From: DATARH01 sp050181375
GTDB taxonomy: Bacteria > Pseudomonadota > Alphaproteobacteria > ATCC43930 > CGMCC-115725
Assembly (NCBI GenBank): GCA_050181375.1
Contig: JBFXDF010000135.1
Span: forward strand, 1 to 10,320
Direction of reading: 5' to 3'
DNA: 10,320 nucleotides
The notes below the pieces were generated by a model. That model was given only the letters and a program-made list of their open reading frames with translations. It did not search any database and was not told the origin of the DNA. Below, one piece after another: positions 1-6,043 of the stretch. Position numbers and translations under genes: made by a program. Positions within the stretch are counted from its first letter, which is position 1. The number at the start of each line of letters is the position of its first letter.

Positions 1-1
1 G

Positions 2-124
2 ATCAGCTACGACATCGTCGCCCAGCAGCACGGCGGGACAATCGCGATTGACAGCGAGCCGGGCGCCTACACCGAGTTTACGATCCGCCTGCCGCGGCGG
101 GCGGCGACCGGAGTTGCGGCATGA
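2..124 (+). CDS. Sensor histidine kinase, C-terminal end only (5' truncated by window)
   Basis: Only the last 40 residues are present, read in frame from base 2 to the TGA at 122-124. They look like the end of a HATPase_c (GHKL) kinase domain: a helix ending in QQHGG, then a strand and turn 'IDSEPG', then 'TEFTIRLP'. This matches the G2-box region (GxGTxFxIxLP) that closes the ATP-binding fold of two-component sensor kinases. The second glycine of the usual G2 box is replaced here (GAYTEF). The stop overlaps the start of the response regulator by 4 bp (ATGA), the arrangement of a translationally coupled kinase/regulator pair. The input domain lies outside the window, so the signal sensed cannot be named. 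Confidence 0.85.
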   Translation: MSYDIVAQQHGGTIAIDSEPGAYTEFTIRLPRRAATGVAA

Positions 125-510
125 CGGTCAGCATCCTGGTGGTCGACGACGAGAGCGATGTCGCCGAATTGTTCCGGCAGCGGTTTCGCCGCGAGGTGCG
201 GCAGGGCGCCTACGCCATTCATTTCGCCAATTCGGGCGAGGAAGCGCTGGAGAAGCTGGCGGACGGCATCGAGCCGGAGCTGTTCGTGGTCCTGTCCGAC
301 ATCAACATGCCGGGCATGGACGGGCTGACGCTGCTGCACGAGGTCAAGGCGCGGCGGCCCGACCTGCCGGTGATGATGGTGACCGCCTATGGCGACGACG
401 AGCGGCGGCGCCGCGCCAGCGACTTGGGCGCTTCCGAATTCATCACCAAGCCGGTCGATTTCGACCTGCTGAAAGCGCAGTTGCGCGAGCTGCCCAACGC
501 CGCGGCGTGA
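121..510 (+). CDS. Single-domain (CheY-like) response regulator
   Basis: A 129-residue protein that is all receiver (REC) domain with no output domain. Visible landmarks are the acidic pair D9-D10 after the first strand (ILVVDDE), the phospho-acceptor D60 in LSDINMPGMDG, the switch threonine T88 (MMVTAY), and the conserved lysine K110 followed by P111 (ITKPVDF). It would take phosphate from the kinase encoded just upstream and act by protein-protein contact or as a phosphorelay intermediate, since there is no DNA-binding domain. The ATG overlaps the kinase stop (ATGA). A GGAG at 110-113, 7 nt upstream, supports this start. The gene is convergent with the flavin monooxygenase downstream. The partner and pathway cannot be told from the sequence. 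Confidence 0.93.
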   Translation: MTVSILVVDDESDVAELFRQRFRREVRQGAYAIHFANSGEEALEKLADGIEPELFVVLSDINMPGMDGLTLLHEVKARRPDLPVMMVTAYGDDERRRRASDLGASEFITKPVDFDLLKAQLRELPNAAA

Positions 511-620
511 TGCAGTCAGCCGGCTTCAGCCCGACCCTGTGCCCCAGCAAAGGCTCGCAGGCTCTCGACTTCGCACAAACGACGCCGCGAAACGACCTCG
601 GGGCGCGGTGAGAAAGACCG

Positions 621-1886
621 TTACTCCGCGGCTTCCCGACCGCCGGTCTGGGCGCGCCGGGCCTCGTCCAGGTCGGGAGCGTTGCTGGCCGAGGCGACAT
701 CGCCGAGGCGCGAGCCGCGGGTGACCGCGAGCGCGGCAACCGCGGCCTCGTTCTCGTAGACCTTCGCCATGATCGCCTCCTTGGCCCGGTCGAACACCGC
801 CCGCTCGGTCGCGACGAAGTGCTGCGAGCGCCGCAGCCCCGAAAGATAGCCGTTGATCTCGGGCACGACATAGCGCGCCACCATGTCCCAGCTGCGCGCG
901 GTGTTCTCCGGGTTGGCCCAGTCATGGACAAAGCCGACCACCGTGCCAAAGCCGCCGCTGACTTCGAGCACCGATTTGATGCGCGCCACCAGATCGTCGG
1001 GCGTGCCGATCGTCGCCGCCGCGGCTTCCGAAAAGGCGGTCTTCTCGATCGCCTCGTCGGTGTTTTTGAAGGCCTTCGCGCCCGGCCGCTGCAACGTGCC
1101 GACGATGTATTCGTTGTGATGCCGCAACAGGCCCTCGCGTGCCTCGGCGACCGCTTTTTCCCGCGTCTCGGCGATGTGCCAGGACAGCAGCACGCGCCAG
1201 TTCCTGCGATCGACTTCAGTGCCGTTCTTCCGCGCGGCCTGTTCGGCGAACCCCCACTGCGTCGGCAGCGCGTTGAGACCCTCCTCGGACAGCGAGCCGA
1301 TCGAGATGACGCCGATCCCGTGCTTGCCGGCCAGGGTCATGCCGGACGGGCTGATCTGCGACGCGACCGCGAACTCCATCTCGTCCTGCAGCGGCAGCAG
1401 TTGCAGCGCGGCGTCGCGCAGCACGAACCAGTCGCTTTCATGGGTGACGCGCTCGCCGCGCATCAGCCGGCGGATCACGCCGATCGCCTCGTCCTGACGG
1501 TCGCGCTGCACCATCGGGTCGATGCCCAAGGTATGCGCGTCGGAGGCCAGCGCGCCCGGCCCGGAGCCGAAGATCGCGCGCCCGCCGGTCATGTGGTCGA
1601 GCTGCACCATGCGCTGCGCGACATTGTACGGGTGGTGATAAGGCAGCGAGACGACGCCGGTGGCGAGCCGGATACGCTTGGTGCGCTCGCCGGCGGCGGC
1701 CAGGAACATTTCCGGCGAGGCGATCATCTCCCAGCCGCTCGAATGGTGCTCACCGCACCAGAACTCGTCATAGCCGAGCCGGTCGAGCTGCTCGACCAGG
1801 TCGAGATCGCGGCGAAATTGCAGCATCGGATGCTCGCCGATCGGATGATGCGGCGCGAGAAACGCGCCAAAGCGAAGACGGGGCAT
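621..1886 (-). CDS. LLM-class flavin-dependent monooxygenase (limonene-monooxygenase-like subgroup), LLM 1
   Basis: A 421-residue protein of the bacterial luciferase-like (LLM) TIM-barrel superfamily, which uses reduced flavin and O2 to oxidise an organic substrate. N-terminal features are the first strand (LRFGAFLAP, residues 4-12), the 'EHH' motif at 46-48, the 'TGVVSLPYHHPYNVAQRM' strand-helix at 76-93, 'LDHMTGGRAIFGSGPG' at 96-111, and a later 'GTPDDLV' helix typical of the family. It resembles LimB-type limonene 1,2-monooxygenases, but that substrate is only a family guess. After the barrel there is a tail of about 60 residues, Ala-rich and charged. The ATG at 1886 is chosen because AGGAGA lies 6 nt upstream and the barrel begins right after it; an in-frame extension to 1943 has no family character. 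It lies downstream of the HxlR gene on the same strand, 166 bp apart, so it may have its own promoter. Confidence 0.9.
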   Translation of the reverse strand: MPRLRFGAFLAPHHPIGEHPMLQFRRDLDLVEQLDRLGYDEFWCGEHHSSGWEMIASPEMFLAAAGERTKRIRLATGVVSLPYHHPYNVAQRMVQLDHMTGGRAIFGSGPGALASDAHTLGIDPMVQRDRQDEAIGVIRRLMRGERVTHESDWFVLRDAALQLLPLQDEMEFAVASQISPSGMTLAGKHGIGVISIGSLSEEGLNALPTQWGFAEQAARKNGTEVDRRNWRVLLSWHIAETREKAVAEAREGLLRHHNEYIVGTLQRPGAKAFKNTDEAIEKTAFSEAAAATIGTPDDLVARIKSVLEVSGGFGTVVGFVHDWANPENTARSWDMVARYVVPEINGYLSGLRRSQHFVATERAVFDRAKEAIMAKVYENEAAVAALAVTRGSRLGDVASASNAPDLDEARRAQTGGREAAE

Positions 1887-1892
1887 GAGGGG

Positions 1893-1898
1893 TCTCCT
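1893..1898 (-). promoter_or_regulatory. Ribosome binding site of LLM 1
   Basis: Read on the minus strand this is AGGAGA, followed by six bases and the ATG at 1886. It decides the start at 1886 over the longer reading frame that continues upstream. Confidence 0.75.
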
Positions 1899-2052
1899 GT
1901 GACCGTGGAGGAGCGAAGCGCCGCCGCGAGCCGGTCCGCGCACCTGTCGAGACTAGGTCTACCCTTTTCGTGCGCCGGTGACTACGGCGCGCTCTCCCGT
2001 GCCCTGCACACCTGCCGCCCAGCGGCGATGTCGCGCAAATCGCAGATCAAGC

Positions 2053-2820
2053 TCACTCCGGCATCGGCTGATGTGCCGTTAGGTGGCGAAACCGGTCATC
2101 CGGCGCGACGAAATGAGATTTCTTTGCGGGTTGAACCTGGGGCGCCGCATGGCTCCTTACCGCGACTGGGCTCAAGAGGAACCACGACCGCAAGCGTTCT
2201 CGCAACTGACGCGGACCGATCACCTCGATCTTCTCCGAGCCCACTGCCGCGTCCCACGCCAGCTTGCCAAACCAGACGGCAATCATCGTGCGTAGATCGG
2301 TCGTCACATAGAGGTCCACCGGGAAACCAGGATCGAACGGACAGAGATCGACTGCGCCCGGTTCGTTCACCAGCCACCACAGCCTCTTGCCGTCCGGTGC
2401 GTCGGTGAAATCAAAGTGAACCGTGGTGCGGCGCCCTGGAAACACGCCAGGATCGACACGCCGTTTGATGTTCCATACCAGCACGGTAACGTCGAGATCG
2501 TCCTCCTCCAGGGGATCCTGGGCATATTGCAACCCCCATTCGCCGAACTGATGAATCAACGGTCCTAGCGCTTTCCCCGCGTCGGTGAGATGCCATTCGC
2601 GCGCGCGACCGCCGTTGTCGCGGCGCTCCACGATACCGACACGTTCCAGTTCTTTCAGACGCGTTGAGAGCAAGGTCTGGGACATCAGCGGCACGCCCCG
2701 GCGTATATCGTTGAACCGTGTGCTGCCCGCGAGCAGTTCGTGAATTATCAGCGGCATCCAACGCTCGGCGATGATCTCCGCGGCTTTGGCAATCGGACAG
2801 AACTGTCGGTAGTGCATCAT
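2053..2820 (-). CDS. HxlR-family winged-helix transcriptional regulator with C-terminal SCP2-like domain
   Basis: A 255-residue regulator. Residues about 5-100 form an HxlR winged helix: an N-terminal cysteine in 'FCPIAKAAEII' (C8), then 'ERWMPLIIHELLAGSTRFNDI', the recognition region 'MSQTLLSTRLKELERVGIVER' and wing 'REWHLTDAGKALGPLI'. Residues about 105-220 look like a sterol-carrier-protein-2-like domain ('DLYVTTDL', 'VWFGKLAWDAAV', 'IEVIGPRQL'), as in the longer HxlR proteins, so it could bind a hydrophobic ligand. C8 is the position used for redox or electrophile sensing in some HxlR relatives; C160 is the other cysteine noted. The start at 2820 has GGGAGG 7 nt upstream; an ATG one codon later is an alternative. 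It is divergent from the haloperoxidase-like gene and is the obvious candidate to control it, and perhaps LLM 1 downstream. The ligand is unknown. Confidence 0.88.
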   Translation of the reverse strand: MMHYRQFCPIAKAAEIIAERWMPLIIHELLAGSTRFNDIRRGVPLMSQTLLSTRLKELERVGIVERRDNGGRAREWHLTDAGKALGPLIHQFGEWGLQYAQDPLEEDDLDVTVLVWNIKRRVDPGVFPGRRTTVHFDFTDAPDGKRLWWLVNEPGAVDLCPFDPGFPVDLYVTTDLRTMIAVWFGKLAWDAAVGSEKIEVIGPRQLRERLRSWFLLSPVAVRSHAAPQVQPAKKSHFVAPDDRFRHLTAHQPMPE

Positions 2821-2860
2821 GGTGTCGCCTCCCGGTGCATCGCGGCCGATCGTACGCCCG

Positions 2861-2866
2861 ATTTAA
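2861..2866 (-). promoter_or_regulatory. Possible -10 element of the HxlR gene promoter
   Basis: On the minus strand this reads TTAAAT, about 40 nt before the HxlR start codon. No good -35 is present at 17-18 bp; the position it would occupy falls within the palindrome at 2879-2891. That could fit an autorepressed promoter, but the -10 call is weak on its own. Confidence 0.3.
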
Positions 2867-2878
2867 GCCCCATGATGC

Positions 2879-2891
2879 TCCAGATTCTGGA
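2879..2891. promoter_or_regulatory. Candidate operator palindrome in the HxlR/haloperoxidase divergent region
   Basis: A perfect inverted repeat, TCCAGA-T-TCTGGA, lies near the middle of the 176-bp divergent region. The half-site TCTGGA occurs again at 2911-2916, 25 bp further toward the haloperoxidase-like gene. HxlR proteins bind as dimers to short inverted repeats in such regions, so this is the best candidate binding site. That assignment is inferred from position and symmetry only. Confidence 0.45.
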
Positions 2892-2986
2892 CTAGTTGCG
2901 TTCGCTGAACTCTGGAACCCTGCACCGGCAAACTGCAAGGACCGGGCCTCCGCCCAAGCGGAAGGTCTCAGGCATCCACAGTGGAG

Positions 2987-2991
2987 AGAGG
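2987..2991 (+). promoter_or_regulatory. Ribosome binding site of the haloperoxidase-like gene
   Basis: AGAGG (within GGAGAGAGG) sits five bases before the ATG at 2997. It selects this start, which begins with a signal peptide, over an in-frame extension reaching back to 2835 that runs through the regulatory region. Confidence 0.65.
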
Positions 2992-2996
2992 CGATC

Positions 2997-4235
2997 ATGA
3001 AGGCAAAACGACTTCTTGTGGCGTCGGCCGTACTGGGTCTAGGGACGATCGCGGCGCGGGCGGATGTGGTGACTGATTGGAACGATAGGGCGGTAACCTT
3101 TGCCGTTAGCCGCAACATGGGGCCGCCGCCAGCGGAACGGATCATGGCCATGGCCCACCTCGCCATGTTCGATGCGGTTAACTCGATCGAGCGCAAGTAC
3201 CGGCCCTATCTTGTGCAGCTTACCGTAGCGCCAACTGCATCGAAAGAAGCCGCCGCGGCAGCAGCGGCCGGAACCGTGCTCGCCAATGTCGATCCGCGCG
3301 GTCCGGCCGAGATGAAAGCCGCGCTCGAAGCCTACCTCGCCGCCATCCCTGACAGCGCGGACAAGGCCGAGGGCGTCAAGCTCGGCGAAGCCGTTGCGGC
3401 CAAGATCCTGGAGGCCCGTGCGAATGACGGGGCAAGCGCGCCGGACACCTATCGGCCACGAACCAGGGCGGGCGCCTACGTGCCGACTGCTCCCCTCGCC
3501 GTGCCGCAGTGGCCCGGCGTCAAGCCTTTCACCCTGACCAGCGCATCACAGTTCCGGCCGCCGCCGCCGCTCGCGCTCGATAGCGATCAGTGGGCAGCCG
3601 ACTACAACGAGATCAAGGATCTTGGTGGGCACAACAGCGCGAAACGCTCCGCACGGCAGACCGAGGATGCACGCTTCTGGCTGGCGGTCGATGGCAGAAT
3701 CTATTACCCGGTCATCACCGGGATCGTTGCGGCCAAGAAGTCCAGCGTCATCGATAGCGCACGCTTGTTCGCGCTCGGCGCGGTCGCGCGAGCCGATACG
3801 CTTATCGCCGTGTTCGACGCCAAGTATCAATATGAGTTCTGGCGTCCAGTTACCGCCATTCGCAACGGCGATCTCGACGATAATGCCGCCACCGAACGCG
3901 ACGCCGCCTGGCAGCCGATCGGCCCGACACCGATGCATCCGGAATACCCGTGTGCACATTGCATCTCCAGCGCTGGCCTCGCTGGCGTCGTGCAGACGGT
4001 GTTTGGTACGGCGGAAATGCCGGAAGTTTCGATGGAGAGCCCGACCTTGCCAGGCGTCGTCCACCGCTGGACCGACGTGCGCGCCTTTACCGACGAGTGC
4101 TCGCAAGCGCGCATCCTGGCCGGCTTCCACTACCGCTTCTCGACAAAGGCCGGGCAGGACATGGGCTACAAGATTGGCGAGTACGTGGTGGCGAACTTTA
4201 TGCAGCCAGTCACCGTCGCGGCTGGGTCCCGCTGA
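2997..4235 (+). CDS. Exported vanadium-dependent haloperoxidase / PAP2-phosphatase-fold protein
   Basis: A 412-residue protein with a signal peptide (KAKR, hydrophobic core, likely cleavage ARA|D after residue 22), so periplasmic or secreted. The C-terminal half carries the vanadate/phosphate pocket of the haloperoxidase-PAP2 superfamily: K276-x6-R283-P284 (KYQYEFWRP), a second motif ending in H321 (EYPCAHC), and R372-x3-G376-x-H378 (ARILAGFH). By homology H321 would be the acid-base residue and H378 the vanadate ligand (or phosphate nucleophile). Departures from the textbook signature are PCAH for PSGH, A371 for the Ser before R372, and S382 where HxxxD has Asp. Likely chemistry is halide oxidation by peroxide, or phosphoester hydrolysis; the sequence does not decide. 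AGAGG five bases before the ATG at 2997, and the signal peptide immediately after, fix the start. It is divergent from HxlR and samples lower in GC than the flanking LLM genes. Confidence 0.85.
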   Translation: MKAKRLLVASAVLGLGTIAARADVVTDWNDRAVTFAVSRNMGPPPAERIMAMAHLAMFDAVNSIERKYRPYLVQLTVAPTASKEAAAAAAAGTVLANVDPRGPAEMKAALEAYLAAIPDSADKAEGVKLGEAVAAKILEARANDGASAPDTYRPRTRAGAYVPTAPLAVPQWPGVKPFTLTSASQFRPPPPLALDSDQWAADYNEIKDLGGHNSAKRSARQTEDARFWLAVDGRIYYPVITGIVAAKKSSVIDSARLFALGAVARADTLIAVFDAKYQYEFWRPVTAIRNGDLDDNAATERDAAWQPIGPTPMHPEYPCAHCISSAGLAGVVQTVFGTAEMPEVSMESPTLPGVVHRWTDVRAFTDECSQARILAGFHYRFSTKAGQDMGYKIGEYVVANFMQPVTVAAGSR

Positions 4236-4243
4236 ATCAAAAG

Positions 4244-4274
4244 CGGCCGGGTCCACGCCGTGCGTGCCCGGCCG
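4244..4274. terminator. Hairpin between convergent genes, probable terminator (best on the minus strand)
   Basis: CGGCCGGG (4244-4251) pairs with CCCGGCCG (4267-4274), and inside it CACG (4254-4257) pairs with CGTG (4263-4266), giving a long GC stem with a two-base bulge and a five-base loop. It begins 8 bp after the haloperoxidase-like stop and lies about 50 bp beyond the convergent LLM 2 stop. On the minus strand the stem is followed by CTTTTGATT, a short U-rich tract, so it would best end the LLM 2 transcript. On the plus strand no U-tract follows. Confidence 0.5.
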
Positions 4275-4325
4275 GCCTTGGGTGCATGGAACGATCCCAC
4301 AGCACAACACGATGCCCGCCAAGCC

Positions 4326-5330
4326 TCACGACCCCGAAAACGCCGGCATGATGTGGCGGGCGAAGCGGCGGAGGTTGTCGCGCGATCCCTGGCCGCTCAA
4401 CAGCACGTAATCGACGCCGACCCGGCGCAGCGCGTCGAGCTTCGTGATGATCTCGTCGGGCGTGCCGATCAGCGCGTGCGCCTCGCGTGCTCCGGGCGCG
4501 TCGGAATAGCCGAGGATGTGCGAGGCCGGACGGCTCGCCGGACCGCGCGACAGATCGAGCAGACGCTGATTGGCCTGCGCCTGGCGCCGCAGCGCCGCCT
4601 CCGTGTCGGCGGCGTCGGTCGCGACCCAGAAATTGCGCGCCACCGCCACCCGCGCCGGGTCGTACACGCGTCCCGCGTCCTCCAGCGCGCGCCGGTACAA
4701 CGCGATGCGCTCGCCGATCAGCTCCGGCGCGGCGAACTGGTCGAGCAGCAGGTTGGCGCCGTAGCGGGCGCAGCCGCGGATCGATTCCGCGCTGCTCGCC
4801 GCCATCCACAGCGGCGGGTGCGGACGCTGCGCCGGCGGCGGCTCGACGACGATATTCTCGAAACGCCAGTAGCGGCCGGCGTGCGAAAACGGTTGGTCGG
4901 CGGCGAACGCCTTCACGATCACCGCAAGCGCCTCGTCGAAGCGGCTTTCGGCCTCCTCGGGCGGCATCGCGAACCCGGCGAACTCGTTGTTGCGGTAACC
5001 CTTGCCGACCCCGAAATCGAGCCGTCCGCCCGACAACAGGTCGAGTGTCGCGGCCTGTTCGGCGAGCAGCACCGGATTGTGCCACGGCAGCACGATGACC
5101 GCCGTGCCGAGCCGCAGCGTCGTCGTGCGCGCGGCGATCCAGGTCAGCAGGTTCAAGGTCGCCGAGATCTGGCCGATTTTCGTGAAATGGTGCTCGGTGA
5201 CGAAACTGCCGTAAAACCCGAGCGCCTCGGCTGCGACATGGTAGTCGACAAAATCGTGATAGCCGCGCGCGCTTTCCGTCGCCTCGATGCCGCGCCGCGC
5301 CGACGCGCCCCCGAACAACCCGAACCGCAT
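4326..5330 (-). CDS. LLM-class flavin-dependent oxidoreductase, LLM 2
   Basis: A 334-residue luciferase-like (LLM) oxidoreductase, expected to use reduced flavin for monooxygenation of an unknown substrate. Visible landmarks are the first strand MRFGLFGG, 'VTEHHF' (44-49), the strand 'RLGTAVIVLPWHNPVLLAEQ' (73-92), 'LDLLSGGRLDFGVGKGY' (96-112), 'PPLWMAASS' (172-180) and a C-terminal 'ALIGTPDEIITKL' helix. Its short length and motif variants place it in a different subgroup from LLM 1 (421 residues). The ATG at 5330 shares its A with the stop of the uracil-DNA glycosylase gene (TGATG), which points to translational coupling and co-transcription. The reading frame stays open upstream through the glycosylase gene, but that extension has no LLM similarity. 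A hairpin about 50 bp beyond the stop may end the transcript. The substrate cannot be deduced. Confidence 0.9.
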   Translation of the reverse strand: MRFGLFGGASARRGIEATESARGYHDFVDYHVAAEALGFYGSFVTEHHFTKIGQISATLNLLTWIAARTTTLRLGTAVIVLPWHNPVLLAEQAATLDLLSGGRLDFGVGKGYRNNEFAGFAMPPEEAESRFDEALAVIVKAFAADQPFSHAGRYWRFENIVVEPPPAQRPHPPLWMAASSAESIRGCARYGANLLLDQFAAPELIGERIALYRRALEDAGRVYDPARVAVARNFWVATDAADTEAALRRQAQANQRLLDLSRGPASRPASHILGYSDAPGAREAHALIGTPDEIITKLDALRRVGVDYVLLSGQGSRDNLRRFARHIMPAFSGS

Positions 5331-6043
5331 CAGCCCGGCGGCTCCGCAAGCCGGTTGGCGAGGTCGGCGATCACGTTCTCGAACATAAGCGGGGTCAGCG
5401 TCCCTGTGTTCGTATTGAGCCGCGAGCAATGGTAGCTGTCGGCCAGCACCGTGCCGTCGGGCAGCGCGTGCACCGCGCCGTGCGCGAATTTGTAGCGCGC
5501 ACGTTTCAGCCCCTTGGCCGCGAGCACGGCGTCGTGCGCGATCGCGCCGAGCGCCAGGATCGCCTTGACGCGCGGCGAGGCCGCCAGCTCGGCCGCGAGA
5601 AACCGGCCGCACGCGGCGATTTCGGCGCGTTCCGGCTTGTTTTGCGGCGGGACGCAGCGCACCGCGTTGACGATACGGGCGCGGCGCAGTTCGAGACCGT
5701 CGGCCGGATGGGCCGCGTACTCCCCGGCCGCAAACCCCGATTTGAGCAGCGTGCGATAAAGCAGCTCGCCGGCATAATCGCCGGTGAACGGGCGCCCGGT
5801 GCGGTTCGCGCCGCGCAGACCCGGCGCGAGGCCGACGATCAGCAAGACCGGCTCGGGGTCGCCGAACGACGGCACCGGCGCGTTGAACCATTCCGGATGC
5901 GCCTCGCGCTGCGCCGCGCGAAACGCCGCGAGGCGTGGGCACAGCGGGCAATCCGGGGCCGGCGCCTCGACGGCGAGCGCCGCCGCCGCTGAAGCCGTCA
6001 AATCACGCAATCTCGGCCGGCTCGACCCGTCTGTCCTGGGCAA
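5330..6043 (-). CDS. Family 5 uracil-DNA glycosylase (UDGb type), 4Fe-4S
   Basis: Up to 237 residues of a UDGb-type glycosylase, which removes uracil and other deaminated bases from DNA to begin base-excision repair. Motif A is 'GLAPGLRGANRTGRPFTGD' (71-89), diagnostic for family 5, whose motif A lacks the polar catalytic residue of other UDGs. 'NAVRCVPPQNKP' (126-137) follows, and the C-terminal motif is 'SYHCSRLNTNTG' (203-214). Four cysteines, C32, C35, C130 and C145, fit the iron-sulphur cluster ligands of families 4 and 5. The start is uncertain: no ATG precedes the conserved 'DCPLC'. In-frame TTG codons lie at 6043, 6010 and 6001, none with a strong Shine-Dalgarno. The longest is given, and it overlaps the end of the NYN gene by 41 bp. 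The stop overlaps the LLM 2 start. It is probably the middle gene of a three-gene operon. Confidence 0.9.
   Translation of the reverse strand: MPRTDGSSRPRLRDLTASAAAALAVEAPAPDCPLCPRLAAFRAAQREAHPEWFNAPVPSFGDPEPVLLIVGLAPGLRGANRTGRPFTGDYAGELLYRTLLKSGFAAGEYAAHPADGLELRRARIVNAVRCVPPQNKPERAEIAACGRFLAAELAASPRVKAILALGAIAHDAVLAAKGLKRARYKFAHGAVHALPDGTVLADSYHCSRLNTNTGTLTPLMFENVIADLANRLAEPPG

Noticed and set aside
511..620. The convergent region between the response regulator and LLM 1, examined for a terminator
   Set aside because: Only a five-base inverted repeat (CCGCG/CGCGG) was found, with no U-tract.
1950..1960. A short palindrome AGAC-TAG-GTCT upstream of LLM 1
   Set aside because: The arms are only four bases, there is no second copy, and it does not match the TCCAGA/TCTGGA candidate operator. 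It could easily be chance.
1970..1992. An inverted repeat (GCGCCG, 7-base loop, CGGCGC) between HxlR and LLM 1
   Set aside because: The arms are short and GC-rich and no U-tract follows on the minus strand (GAAAAGGG instead), so it is not supported as the HxlR terminator.
819..2408. A 529-codon open frame on the plus strand across LLM 1, the intergenic region and HxlR
   Set aside because: It is antisense to two genes with clear family motifs and is rich in Arg, Ala, His and Asp with no recognisable domain, as expected for a shadow frame in GC-rich DNA.
4260..5435. A 391-codon open frame on the plus strand opposite LLM 2
   Set aside because: It has low-complexity Arg-rich composition, no domain, and is fully antisense to a well-supported LLM gene.
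4326..5951. A possible fusion of a 207-residue N-terminal part to LLM 2
   Set aside because: The upstream part is an out-of-frame reading of the uracil-DNA glycosylase gene. LLM similarity begins exactly at the ATG at 5330.
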